Counted from the stretch's first letter, positions 47,438 through 56,370 are shown. The stretch is 64,000 bases of DNA from Nostoc parmelioides FACHB-3921 (GCF_014696625.1 NZ_JACJQL010000009.1:102260-166259); one strand, 5' to 3'. The notes: generated by a model not told the origin, from the sequence alone. Translations and numbers: made by a program.

Positions 47438-49498
47438 GTGGAGAAGGGGACGCTAGTTGAATTTAGGGTTCAAGGCGATCGCCGTTTGGGCGTGGTAGAC
47501 CGCCCAGATGGAAAAACCCGTTGGTTTGTGGTAGATGAACGTGGTCAATCCCACAGCCTCGCGCCTAGACAAATTACATATACAGTTAACGGCAATACTT
47601 ATAAGCCATCAGAGATTGACAGGTTTTTGGAGGAAGTCAAGCCTTATCTCGACCCCTCTAGCTTAGAAGTGGCGTGGGAATTACTAGTAGAAGATGGAGA
47701 AACAGTCACGCCATCCCAAATGGCTAATCTACTGTTTTCAGAATCCAACTCAGCTCCCAGTTATGCTGCTCATTGCTTGTTATCAGATGACAAGTTATAT
47801 TTTAAACAAAAAGGTGATGCTTACGAACCGAGAACGGCGGCTCAAGTAGCAGAGCGCAAACACCAGATAGAAGTAGAAGCCCTCAAAGCTAGGGGACAGC
47901 AGGAATTTTTGACGCGTGTCGAGCAAGCACTCCAAGGGGAAGCAGTAGAGTGGCAGCGTCATGACCGCCAACGCCTAGAAGGATTGGAAAAGTATGGAAC
48001 ACTTTTGGCTGACATTGTAAAGGTGGGGCTAAACTATGATTCTCTGGCGCGTGCCTATCCTCCTCCAGCCCCAGTTTTAGAAACAATGAATATGCTGGGG
48101 CGGCCCGCAACCCCCCAAGGCGCTTTTCAATTACTGGTAGATTTGGGGTGGTGGAGTGCCACAGAAAACTTGTTCCTGCGTCGTTCGTCAATTCCAGTTC
48201 AGTTTCCTAGCAAGGTATTAGAAGTGGCGCAACAGCGTTTGGATTTCCCGCCGACAGACTTAGACACAAATCGCCTTGATTTGACTCACCTGAAGGTCTA
48301 CACAGTTGACGATGAAAGCACCACTGAAATAGATGATGGATTGAGTTGGGAAACACTCCCCGATAGCCGGGAAAGATTGTGGGTGCATATCGCCGATCCT
48401 ACCCGCTATTTAGCGCCAGAAGATGATTTAGACCTAGAAGCCAGGAAGCGAGGTAGCACAGTTTATTTACCCACGGGAATGATACCCATGTTCCCCGAAG
48501 TATTGGCAACTGGCCCCATGAGTTTGGTACAGGGAAGAGTTTGTTGCGCTTTGAGTTTTGGTGTTGTCTTAGATGGGACAGGGGCAGTACAGGACTTTAC
48601 TATTCATCCTAGTTTAATTAAGCCTACCTATCGCCTCACCTACGAAGACGTAGATGAGATGTTGGAACTAGGCGTACAAGCAGAACCAGAAATTGCGGCG
48701 ATCGCTACATGGGCAACTAAACGCAAATCTTGGCGGTATAATCAGGGTGCCATCAGCATCAATATGCCGGAGGCGATGATTAAAGTCAAAAATGACGACA
48801 TCAGTATCGACATTTTAGATGACTCCCGTTCCCGGCAGTTAGTAGCAGAAATGATGATTCTAGCCGGGGAAGTTGCAGCCCGTTACGGTCAAGTACACAA
48901 CATACCCTTGCCCTTTCGTGGTCAACCACAACCGGAATTACCCCCAGAAGACGAATTACTCAGACTGCCAGCCGGATTTGTCCGTGCTTGTGCCATGCGG
49001 CGTTGTATGCCCAAGAGTGAAATGAGTATTACTCCTGTGCGTCACGCTGGTTTAGGTTTGGATACCTACACCCAAGCTACATCTCCAATTCGCCGCTACA
49101 GTGACTTACTCACGCACTTTCAACTCAAAGCCCACCTGCGGGGTGAAGTTCCTCCCTTTACCGCCGAAGAACTCAAGGAAGTGATGATGACCGTCACCAG
49201 CACCACCCAAGAGCTGACAATGGTAGAACGGCAAACAAATAGATACTGGGCGTTGGAATATTTGCGCCGCCATCCAGAAGAGATTTGGCAAGTAACAGTT
49301 CTCATGTGGTTACGGGAAGATAGTAACTTAGCACTAATATTGTTAGAAGATTTGGGTTTACAATTACCAATGGTATTCAAGCGATCGGTGAGACTCGGTG
49401 AACAGGTATTAGTAAAAGTTAGTATCTCCGATCCGCAAAAGGATGTAATTCAGTTCCAAGAAATAATTTATCAAGAAGCCCAGACAGCAGCGAATTAG
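47438..49498 (+). CDS. RNase II/R family 3'-5' exoribonuclease
   Basis: This 686-residue RNB-family enzyme starts with GTG at 47438. A short N-terminal region (VEFRVQGDRRLGVVDRPDGKTRWFVVDERGQSHSL) is cold-shock or SH3-like. The RNB domain starts near residue 285 with VYTVDDESTTEIDDGLSWE. There the acidic cluster is kept, with Glu in place of one Asp as in plastid RNR1-type enzymes. HIADPTRYLAPEDDLDLEARKRGSTVYLP and ATSPIRRYSDLLTHFQL follow. The C-terminal S1-like part is short. It degrades RNA processively from the 3' end. Confidence 0.92.
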   Translation: MEKGTLVEFRVQGDRRLGVVDRPDGKTRWFVVDERGQSHSLAPRQITYTVNGNTYKPSEIDRFLEEVKPYLDPSSLEVAWELLVEDGETVTPSQMANLLFSESNSAPSYAAHCLLSDDKLYFKQKGDAYEPRTAAQVAERKHQIEVEALKARGQQEFLTRVEQALQGEAVEWQRHDRQRLEGLEKYGTLLADIVKVGLNYDSLARAYPPPAPVLETMNMLGRPATPQGAFQLLVDLGWWSATENLFLRRSSIPVQFPSKVLEVAQQRLDFPPTDLDTNRLDLTHLKVYTVDDESTTEIDDGLSWETLPDSRERLWVHIADPTRYLAPEDDLDLEARKRGSTVYLPTGMIPMFPEVLATGPMSLVQGRVCCALSFGVVLDGTGAVQDFTIHPSLIKPTYRLTYEDVDEMLELGVQAEPEIAAIATWATKRKSWRYNQGAISINMPEAMIKVKNDDISIDILDDSRSRQLVAEMMILAGEVAARYGQVHNIPLPFRGQPQPELPPEDELLRLPAGFVRACAMRRCMPKSEMSITPVRHAGLGLDTYTQATSPIRRYSDLLTHFQLKAHLRGEVPPFTAEELKEVMMTVTSTTQELTMVERQTNRYWALEYLRRHPEEIWQVTVLMWLREDSNLALILLEDLGLQLPMVFKRSVRLGEQVLVKVSISDPQKDVIQFQEIIYQEAQTAAN

Positions 49499-49556
49499 AT
49501 CAGATTAGCGATTTTCACCTTGGCTATTCTTGAGTAGTTTTTGAGCAACCATATTA

Positions 49557-49621
49557 GTAGGGTGAGTCAGACGGCTTAAATTCTGTCAATCAACAAATTT
49601 TTGATATCTGACGCGCCCTAC
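49557..49621. mobile_element. MITE-like element, family 2, copy A
   Basis: 65 bases are bounded by GTAGGGTGAGTCAG and CTGACGCGCCCTAC, imperfect inverted terminal repeats. The same termini and the same length occur at 53848-53912 and 56614-56677. It lies in the gap after the exoribonuclease gene. Confidence 0.6.
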
Positions 49622-49654
49622 GCCTGAAATGGGCAACACATCATTGGGTGAAGA

Positions 49655-49674
49655 AGACGCGATTCATCGCGTCT
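49655..49674 (+). terminator. Hairpin AGACGCGAT/ATCGCGTCT downstream of the exoribonuclease
   Basis: A perfect nine-base-pair stem with a two-base loop lies about 155 bases past the exoribonuclease stop. The sequence resembles the palindrome of the 18983 terminator, but no T-run follows. It may instead be a dispersed repeat. Confidence 0.4.
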
Positions 49675-49739
49675 CTACAAACAAATGGTTTATTTGTGCC
49701 ATTCTTTTTTCAAATTGGTGTTACCAAATTTTTAACTTT

Positions 49740-49855
49740 TTGTACACACCAATTCGATAGATGAACTATTATTAATAAAGGAATAAATTAGAGATATATG
49801 GTAAACACCTGGTAAATATAGAGGCTGAAATATTATTCAAGCCTCTATTTTATAT
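49740..49855 (+). ncRNA. Candidate small RNA 1 of a tandem set
   Basis: The segment has an AT-rich promoter-like start (GATAGATGAACTATTATTAA) and ends with a stem TAGAGGCT (49819-49826)/AGCCTCTA (49840-49847) followed by TTTTATATTT. It resembles an independently terminated small transcript. No open reading frame is present. Only the structure supports it. Confidence 0.4.
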
Positions 49856-49919
49856 TTAAAATATTTATTTTTGGTCAAAAGTATTTTCCTGAAAAGTCAA
49901 AATCACTTATCATTTTTTG

Positions 49920-50036
49920 TTTTTTGGCAACACATACTAAAGGAAGATGATCAGGACAACAATCCAGTTTAAATTAATTTATTACGTTGTTAAGCACAGC
50001 AATTATCGAGGTTTGGTGTTGAACCAAGCCTTTTTT
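49920..50036 (+). ncRNA. Candidate small RNA 2 of a tandem set
   Basis: The segment ends in AGGTTTGGT (50009-50017)/ACCAAGCCT (50023-50031), a stem with one wobble pair and a tail of T residues, a good Rho-independent terminator. No gene lies upstream within 400 bases that needs it. It shares TTTAAATTAA with candidate 3. Confidence 0.45.
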
Positions 50037-50069
50037 GTATGTAAATATGCCAGTTCATAACAGGTCTGA

Positions 50070-50186
50070 AAGAATTTGCATACAGTCTAAGGATAGATGA
50101 ACTAAGGTGCTAGAAGGTTTAAATTAAGCTTGGTGTAGTAAATGCTTGGTATACATAAAGGCTTGGCTCTACCAGGCCTTTTTTGT
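50070..50186 (+). ncRNA. Candidate small RNA 3 of a tandem set
   Basis: It begins near GGATAGATGAACTA, a 12-base match with candidate 1, and ends in AAAGGCTTGG (50157-50166)/CCAGGCCTTT (50172-50181) followed by TTTT, a strong terminator. The three terminators share the core GGCTTGG/CCAAGCC or a close relative of it. Confidence 0.45.
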
Positions 50187-50383
50187 TGGTTATATATCAA
50201 TACGGTTCAGTGGAGAGATGGCTTCAACTTACCACCACGTCTAAGTTGTTAGCCTTAAATGAACTGAGTAGAACAGGGATAATTAAAGACTTATAGTGAG
50301 AAATTTACAAGGATTAAAGTCCTTACTATGAACTCAATCTTATTGTTTTTACAATATTTAACATAGTTGTTTTTTTCTCCAGT

Positions 50384-50878
50384 CGTTCTATCAACGTGCA
50401 GAGTACGGAAGGTAAAGGTACACGATTTCAGGTGCATTTGCCGGCTTTAGTTTCTGACATGGAGACTCAATCAGCTGATTCTGTAGAGATGGAATCGCCT
50501 ACTGGCAATAGAGAATTAATTTTAGTAGTAGATGATGAGGCAATTATTCGTGAAATTACCAAATCATCTCTAGAAGCATACAATTATCGAGTATTAACTG
50601 CTAGTGATGGTGAGGAAGCTATATCAATCTATACAGGACACCAAGAGCAAATTAGTGTGGTGTTGTTAGATATGATGATGCCATCAATGGATGGGGCGAT
50701 CGCTATCCGCAAGCTACAAAAGATTAATCCCCGGATCAAAATTATCGCTATTAGTGGGCTTTTATCTGAACTCCATGAGAGTGCAATTGCTAACATGGGA
50801 GTAAAGGCATTTTTATCTAAACCCTGTACAGCCAAAGAGTTAGTACAGACAATTCATACCGTCCACACTGACAATTAA
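50384..50878 (+). pseudogene. 3' remnant of a hybrid histidine kinase, with intact receiver domain
   Basis: The frame begins abruptly inside the last strand of a histidine-kinase ATPase domain (INVQSTEGKGTRFQVHLPAL). The rest of the kinase is missing upstream. After a linker of about 25 residues comes a complete receiver domain: VVDDEAIIRE with the acidic pair, VVLLDMMMPSMDG with the phosphoacceptor Asp, ISG, and the lysine in LSKPC. A GTG at 50396 could still initiate a 160-residue response regulator. It is either a decayed kinase or a stand-alone receiver that arose by truncation. Confidence 0.7.
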
Positions 50879-50969
50879 CAGTGAATTTACAGAATCTTCC
50901 TGAAGATATAGATTTTTTATCTCCGTAATTTTGTTAATATTATTAAAATTTTTATCAAAAAGTAACACT

Positions 50970-52013
50970 ATGGCATTATATGCAGAATTGCATAGACACT
51001 TGGGTGGTTCTGTTGTCCCCCGTGTCTTATGGCGCTATTTTGAGCGACACTCATCGGAGTTGATTTCCCAGTTTGCCGAATACCCAGAGTTTGAAGACTT
51101 CTACACCCGTCCCCGTAATACCCTAGATGAGTATTTAGAACTGCACACCCTTGTAGAAAGTGTACAAACTGTAGAAACTCTGCCTTACTTTATTTATCGT
51201 TTGGTACGGGGTGCCTACATTTTTGAGAATTTGGCTTATCTGGAACTGCGCTACACTCCCTACTTGCGGACACCAGAACATCTCAGCCAGTCCCAAAGAA
51301 TTGACAAGATGGCAGAAATTGTCAAAGTTGTAGGGGAGGCTAGTAGACAGCCAGAATACCCTATTGTGACGAGCCAAATCTTGTGTATGCACACACGTTT
51401 ACCTTACGAGGTGAACAAGGCAATTATTGATTTGGCGGCGCAAAACAAAAATTATGTGTGTGGCATAGATGTAGCGGGGGGTGATAGCCATTACGCCGAT
51501 CGCCTGTCCGAATGGATCAGTTTATATGAGTATGGGCGATCGCTAGGGGTTAATACTACTGGACACTTTTACGAAACCCCATCTGGTTGTTACCCCCAAC
51601 TCTTACCTTACCTAATGCGGATTGGTCACGGTATCCAAATCCCCCTCTTGTATCCAGAGTTACTGCCAGATGTAGCTAGGCGCGGTCAGTGTTTAGAAGT
51701 CTGTCCCACAACTTATATTCAAACAGGTACTTTACAAGACATCCGCCAACTGAAATTAGTCTTTGACCGATGTTTTGATGCTGGGGTAGATATTGCTATC
51801 TGTACCGATAACGCCGGGCTGCATAATGTACGTTTGCCATTTGAGTATGAAAATCTCTTAACTTACGACATTATCAACTTTGAACAGTTACAAGCTTGTC
51901 AGGATGCAGCTTTCCGCCATGCCTTTGCTTGGCCTTATGGTGAACGTCCTGCATCCCTATTGAATGAATTACTACAACCGGAAACTAGCAAAGTTTTAGC
52001 ACTGAAAGACTAA
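50970..52013 (+). CDS. Adenosine-deaminase-family amidohydrolase with altered substrate motifs
   Basis: The product has 347 residues from the ATG at 50970; the longer frame from 50931 adds an unlikely AT-rich lead. The deaminase pattern is present. The zinc ligands are ELHRHLGGS (residues 6-14), the catalytic pair is HFYE in the place of HAGE, and IGHGIQ follows. The last ligand aspartate lies in CTDNAGLH. Two substrate-contact positions differ from classical adenosine deaminase, HLDG to HLGG and TDDP to TDNA. The reaction may therefore use another aminopurine or nucleoside. The neighbours give no pathway clue. Confidence 0.8.
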   Translation: MALYAELHRHLGGSVVPRVLWRYFERHSSELISQFAEYPEFEDFYTRPRNTLDEYLELHTLVESVQTVETLPYFIYRLVRGAYIFENLAYLELRYTPYLRTPEHLSQSQRIDKMAEIVKVVGEASRQPEYPIVTSQILCMHTRLPYEVNKAIIDLAAQNKNYVCGIDVAGGDSHYADRLSEWISLYEYGRSLGVNTTGHFYETPSGCYPQLLPYLMRIGHGIQIPLLYPELLPDVARRGQCLEVCPTTYIQTGTLQDIRQLKLVFDRCFDAGVDIAICTDNAGLHNVRLPFEYENLLTYDIINFEQLQACQDAAFRHAFAWPYGERPASLLNELLQPETSKVLALKD

Positions 52014-52358
52014 TTAACGAGATATGGGAATAGTTTTATTTGCACATCGTTTCGTTTTGGCTGTTAACAGTTGACGGTTGACGGTTGAGTGTCAACCAAT
52101 TGTAGATTGCCGATTGTAGATTTGAGATTGACTGCACCCACAAGAGACGCAGCTTGAAGATTTGAGATTGATGATTTTAGATTTATTCCGCCGACAAGCG
52201 GCGGGGTTTGTACCAAAAACATTTAATCTGCAATCTGCTATCTGCTATCTTCAATCTTCTCGATCAAGCTAAGATAAAACCCTGACAACACAGGTCTTTC
52301 AAGTCTGTCAACAGACAACAGTCAACCGTCAACACCTATCATTTAAAAGCGTCATAGC
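52014..52358. repeat. Repeat-rich spacer (heptamers and hairpins)
   Basis: GTTGACG/GTTAACA heptamers occur at 52061-52097 and 52304-52334. Between them are degenerate GATTTTAGATT-type units and a short hairpin, CCGCC-GACAA-GGCGG-like, near 52190. No gene is present. Confidence 0.6.
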
Positions 52359-53228
52359 TTAACACCCAGTACCCTGACAAAACTCATCCATCCAAGAAGC
52401 TAGACTACTGGCATTACTACCAAGTGATGGCTGAAATTTGTTGTTTGGTGCTGGTGTTTGTTGATTTGCGTATTGTTCGTTTTGGGTAATTTCCGTAGCT
52501 AATGTTGGTGATGGTAGAGTTTTTGGCTGACTCGAAACATTAGTGATAATTTCTAGTACTCTGACTGATTTACCGTTACGGTGAGATGCGGTAGCTAAGG
52601 CTAATTTTAGGGATGGTAGAGGTTTAGTTTTGTCAGGAGTTTGTATCGTTATAGATGATAACTTACGGTTGATTGCAGGCGATCGCTCTGGCTGAGAATT
52701 GCTAGAAACTGCGTTTACCTGTGATGTAGTATGGCGGATTGCTGCTTGACCGTTTCTCGAAGAGAGAATTGCTGGTTTAAATTCGTGTGTACTATCAGCC
52801 TCCTGAGTTGCTGTAGGCAATGGTAAAGGTTTATCTACCAGTGACAAAACAGGTTGGTTTTCCCAATGTTGATTGTGAGACCCGTTCTTAAGAGCAAATT
52901 CATTGAATGTGATGGCTTTGCTTTCTGTCTGCTGTTTTTCCTGGTTGGTGTGAGATTCGTTTTTACGTAATTCAATATCAGGATTAAAATTCAAACCTAA
53001 AGCAGCAACAATCTCATCGGGGTTATTATTTAGTTCCATAATAAAAGCCAGTGTCTGCTCAAATTGTGGTTCTAAAACAGATAGCGTTGCCAAAATAAAT
53101 CCAGAGGAAGGTCGCCGCAAACCATTATAAGTAGCCCAGACCTTCATTTTGACTAACCAAAAACGATTTTGCTCGTAATAACTCAGCCACTTCATCTTCA
53201 AGGATTGACGCAGCTCCTGAATGTCCAT
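52359..53228 (-). CDS. DUF5331-like cyanobacterial protein, unknown function
   Basis: The 289-residue product runs from the ATG at 53228 (MDIQELRQSLKMKWLSYYEQNRFWLVKMKVWATYNGLRRPSSGFILATLSVLEPQFEQ). A seven-codon longer start exists at 53249. The N-terminal 95 residues look conserved and helical, like the DUF5331 domain found only in cyanobacteria. The remaining 190 residues are Ser/Thr/Pro/Gln-rich, apparently disordered, and end in a short conserved-looking helix (SLASWMDEFCQGTGC). There is no membrane segment. The function is unknown; the domain name is from memory and unverified. Confidence 0.7.
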   Translation of the reverse strand: MDIQELRQSLKMKWLSYYEQNRFWLVKMKVWATYNGLRRPSSGFILATLSVLEPQFEQTLAFIMELNNNPDEIVAALGLNFNPDIELRKNESHTNQEKQQTESKAITFNEFALKNGSHNQHWENQPVLSLVDKPLPLPTATQEADSTHEFKPAILSSRNGQAAIRHTTSQVNAVSSNSQPERSPAINRKLSSITIQTPDKTKPLPSLKLALATASHRNGKSVRVLEIITNVSSQPKTLPSPTLATEITQNEQYANQQTPAPNNKFQPSLGSNASSLASWMDEFCQGTGC

Positions 53229-53310
53229 TGGATGCCTCGCTTCAGTCAAAAATAGTGCAGACCTGTATGTAAGCTATTCTGCTTTGAAGTTGCATAATCC
53301 ATCGTGAGAG

Positions 53311-53349
53311 CTGTTGACCGTTGACTGTTAACTGTTAACAGTCAACAGC
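53311..53349. repeat. GTTGACT/GTTAACA inverted heptamer repeat
   Basis: GCTGTTGACCGTTGACTGTT is followed by its complement ending GTCAACAGC, forming a hairpin upstream of the DUF5331-like gene and downstream of the [2Fe-2S] gene. Confidence 0.6.
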
Positions 53350-53389
53350 CTTTATTAGTAGTTATGCAATTTAGGCGCGCATTAGCTTA

Positions 53390-53719
53390 TTATCCCTGGG
53401 GATGAAACCGATAATAAAGCATCTGCTGGACTTTTTGACCACCTAGCAAGTGTTGTTCTACCAATAGAGGTACTTCATGAGGTTGAATGCCGCTATACCA
53501 AACCATATCGGGTAAAATCAGCACCATCGGCCCGTTTCCACACTGACCTAAACAACCACTACCTGTTACAGTCACATCTACGACAGGCAAAGCTGCAAAA
53601 GCTCTTAACACCTCTTTTGCACCTTGCTTTTTACAGGTGCGATGTTGACATACGCGTACACATCTGGGGGTGGAAGGCTCTGTTAAAGGCAAGTTTGATG
53701 GTTGCGTAATGTTAGTCAT
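53390..53719 (-). CDS. Thioredoxin-like [2Fe-2S] ferredoxin domain protein
   Basis: The 109-residue protein has the thioredoxin-fold ferredoxin cysteine pattern C24-x4-C29 (VCQHRTCKKQG) and C56-x3-C60 (SGCLGQCGNGP). The latter segment and VLILPDMVWYSGIQPHEVPLLVEQHL are characteristic. Such proteins are free electron carriers or parts of NuoE/HoxE-like subunits. This one is short and stands alone, so its partner is unknown. Confidence 0.88.
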   Translation of the reverse strand: MTNITQPSNLPLTEPSTPRCVRVCQHRTCKKQGAKEVLRAFAALPVVDVTVTGSGCLGQCGNGPMVLILPDMVWYSGIQPHEVPLLVEQHLLGGQKVQQMLYYRFHPQG

Positions 53720-53847
53720 CTTTTCAACCTGAAATCTTGTCGGTTACATTTTGCTGTTGTTCGCTTTGCCTAACACGGGTTTGCCGATGTTTTTCCTCGT
53801 CTGATATGGCTGTCGCCAGTAGTGTTAGGACATCAATAGTCCAAGAT

Positions 53848-53912
53848 GTAGGGTGCATCAGTGCGATAAAATCTAGCTGTACTAGGAAATTATTTATACT
53901 GACGCACCCTAC
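53848..53912. mobile_element. MITE-like element, family 2, copy B
   Basis: 65 bases have inverted ends GTAGGGTGCATCAGT and ACTGACGCACCCTAC. The interior is AT-rich (GCGATAAAATC and GGAAATTATTTATACTG) and matches copy C at 56614. It lies between the [2Fe-2S] gene and cysteine synthase. Confidence 0.7.
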
Positions 53913-53936
53913 TAACTAATGACCAATGACTAATGA

Positions 53937-54911
53937 CTAATCTACAGTTAATCCTTTGGATGCAAGCCAATCGCGGTTGAATATGCGGGATTGGTAGCGA
54001 GAACCACTGTCACACAATATAGTAACAATCCTGTGACCAGGCCCCAATTGCTTTGCCAAAGCTACAGCACCGGCAACATTAATACCTGTGGAACCACCCA
54101 TTAATAAGCCATCCTTTCGCAGCAATTGGTAAACTACCCGCAAAGCTTCATGGTCATCTATCTGGATGGCATCGTCAGCTGGTGCGCCTTCCATATTAGC
54201 TGTGACACGGCTGTTACCAATACCTTCGGTGATAGAGTTTCCTTCTATCTTGATTTCACCAGTTTTGATATAGCTATATAAACCGCTACCTAATGGGTCA
54301 GCTACTACGCATTTAATGGCAGGATTTTGGTCTTTCAGATACATAGCTACACCGGCAAATGTGCCACCAGTACCAGTGGAAGCTACCCAGCCATCAACTT
54401 TACCATCAGTTTGTGTCCAGATTTCTGGGCCTGTGGTTTCGTAGTGAGCGCGGCGGTTAGCTAAATTATCAAATTGATTTGCCCAAATTGCGTTGTCTAA
54501 CTCCGCCGCAACTCTGCCAGAAAGTTTAACGTAGTTATTTGGGTCTTTGTAAGGTACAGCCGGCACGGGACGGACTTCTGCACCCAAAGCTGTGAGTGCA
54601 TCAATCTTTTCTTGTGATTGGGTGTTAGGAATAATTATCAGGCATTTGTAGCCTTTGGCATTGCAAATATGGGCTAATCCAATGCCAGTATTACCAGCAG
54701 TTCCTTCTACAACGGTTCCACCTGGTTTAAGTAGTCCTTTTTTTTCTGCGTCTTCAATGATGTAAAGTGCAGCGCGGTCTTTAACTGAACCACCGGGATT
54801 GAGAAATTCTGCTTTAGCAAGAATCTCACATCCTGTTTCTTCACTAAAACTGTTTAAACGAATCAGTGGTGTGTTGCCAACAGTGCCTACAAAACCATTC
54901 TTGATATCCAT
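53937..54911 (-). CDS. Cysteine synthase (O-acetylserine sulfhydrylase) family protein
   Basis: This 324-residue PLP enzyme of the cysteine synthase/cystathionine beta-synthase fold makes cysteine from O-acetylserine and sulfide. The PLP lysine is K44 in PGGSVKDRAA. The phosphate loop is STGTGGTFAGV and the substrate loop is EGTAGNTGIGLAH, with TAGNTG instead of the common TSGNTG. There is no regulatory CBS domain. The family also contains other beta-replacement enzymes, so assignment as CysK/CysM is likely but not certain. Confidence 0.85.
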   Translation of the reverse strand: MDIKNGFVGTVGNTPLIRLNSFSEETGCEILAKAEFLNPGGSVKDRAALYIIEDAEKKGLLKPGGTVVEGTAGNTGIGLAHICNAKGYKCLIIIPNTQSQEKIDALTALGAEVRPVPAVPYKDPNNYVKLSGRVAAELDNAIWANQFDNLANRRAHYETTGPEIWTQTDGKVDGWVASTGTGGTFAGVAMYLKDQNPAIKCVVADPLGSGLYSYIKTGEIKIEGNSITEGIGNSRVTANMEGAPADDAIQIDDHEALRVVYQLLRKDGLLMGGSTGINVAGAVALAKQLGPGHRIVTILCDSGSRYQSRIFNRDWLASKGLTVD

Positions 54912-55797
54912 TGTGTTTTGACTTGAGTGGAGTGCATATAAAAATTGTGACTTATAGCGGTGGCAGGATATACACTTAATTCAAATCGTTAGGCGATCGC
55001 TATCTTTAAGTAAGGTCAGTAAGAGAAAAAGGGGCAGGGGCAGGGATCAAGGGAGAAAATCAAGACGGAGCTTGTACTTGGTAAATTAATAGAAAAGAGA
55101 CTATACCGTTTTCTAATGAAGATGTGTTTTATTCTGCACTGTAAAGACTTTGTACGCAACGTTTCCATATCATTCATTTGGTACAACTTTATAGAGAATT
55201 AGTATTAAGATCAACTTTTAAATTGTTGTAGTAAAAGTTTCTGTCTTCCCCGTAGCAGCTTCCGTCTTCACGTTTGCGTATTACGCGCAGTCTGTAAAGG
55301 CTTCTGTCTTCCCTGTAGCAGCTTCCGCCTTCACGTTTGCGTATTACGCGCAGTCTGCAAAGGCTTCTGTCTTCCCTGTAGCAGCTTCCGCCTTCACGTT
55401 TGCGTATTACGCGCAGTCTGTAAAGGCTTCTGTCTTCCCTGTAGCAGCTTCCGCCTCCACGTTTGCGTAAGTTTTTGCTTTATTTGTAGTAACTGCTGCT
55501 TTAAAGTTTCCGTGTTACGCGCAGTTTGCAAGAGTTTTTGCTTTGACATTTGCTCAACTTCTACGCAAAATCTATAGTTACTAAGATGTTGATGAAATAG
55601 TATTACGCTTATTTTTACTGAAGTAAACTACGTTTTTGCAAAACAGAAGGGCTTTATTTTAAAAATAAAAAATAAAAACTACTGTAAATTACGTAAATTT
55701 ATATTTTTTAATAAAAATCAACAATTTTACGTATGACAACTTTTTTAACAATTGTCCACCATAGAGTTATTACAAATTTGCAGAACAAGTATTAATT
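54912..55797. other. Gap containing a 63-bp tandem repeat array
   Basis: This stretch of almost 900 bases holds the divergent promoters of the cysteine synthase gene and the 120-residue gene. The tandem array (listed next) lies in its middle. The last 250 bases are AT-rich. No coding sequence is supported. Confidence 0.5.
55239..55469. repeat. 63-bp tandem repeat, about 3.7 copies
   Basis: Copies start at 55239, 55302, 55365 and 55428, with exactly 63-base spacing and only a few base differences. Each contains TTCTGTCTTCCCTGTAGCAG, CACGTTTGCGTATTACGCGC and AGTCTGYAAAGGC. Degenerate further copies extend to about 55545. The period is a multiple of three, and one minus-strand frame stays open across the array, but it has no ATG. 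Copies are directly adjacent with no spacers, so this is not a CRISPR array. Confidence 0.9.
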
Positions 55798-56160
55798 ATG
55801 GCAAGACATAAGCGCAGTTCACGCATTCTCGACAAAGCAGAAGTCCGTCTAGCAAGTGTTAAATCAATTAATCCAATGCTTGATGTGGGAGAAGGATTAA
55901 CAGTTAAATCTTATACTGAAAAAATTGAAAACCTGCGGCAATCTCTAGAAACATATAATACCACTCTTTCTACTATTGATGTTTTGCTAACCCAAATCAT
56001 TGAACATGAAAGAGATTTAGCAGATTATTCTGAGAAAATTTTGCGTGGTGTTGCCTATAAATTTGGTAACAATAGCCATGAGTATCAAATGGCTGGAGGT
56101 ATTCGGAAAAGTGAGCGTAAGCGTACTTTTCGTCAAAGTGTAGCTTTGCCTACAAGCTAA
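55798..56160 (+). CDS. Small basic helical protein, unknown
   Basis: This 120-residue protein is mostly helical, with a possible coiled coil between about residues 38 and 80 (YTEKIENLRQSLETYNTTLSTIDVLLTQIIEHERDLADYSEKIL). Both ends are basic (MARHKRSSRILDKAEVRL and GIRKSERKRTFRQSV). I have a memory of similar proteins in other Nostocales, but no function is known to me. It is flanked by repeat-rich gaps. Confidence 0.65.
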   Translation: MARHKRSSRILDKAEVRLASVKSINPMLDVGEGLTVKSYTEKIENLRQSLETYNTTLSTIDVLLTQIIEHERDLADYSEKILRGVAYKFGNNSHEYQMAGGIRKSERKRTFRQSVALPTS

Positions 56161-56235
56161 ATATAATAAAAGGCTGTTGACTGTTGACTGTTGACTGTTG
56201 ACAGTCTTTTAAGAGGGTGTTTGAAAAGTATACTA

Positions 56236-56370
56236 GAAACCCCTCTCCATAGCTTGCTTCCCGCAGGGTACCTCTCCCCGAAACGGAGAGAGGCTTTGAA
56301 ACCCCCATTCCCTGTCTCCGACACGCTGCGCGAACGCAGGGAAGGGGAGGCTCAAGGGGTTAGGTTTTTA
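56236..56370. repeat. Dispersed CTCTCC/GGAGAG palindromic repeat, copy 2
   Basis: AAACCCCTCTCC, CCGAAACGGAGAGAGGC, then the CACGCTGCGCGAACGCAGG palindrome. The same modules occur at 59511-59600 and in short form at 37561-37606. Confidence 0.6.

Noticed and set aside
55239..55469. Possible CRISPR array
   Set aside because: Units are contiguous 63-bp copies without unique spacers and no cas genes are nearby, so it is a simple tandem repeat.
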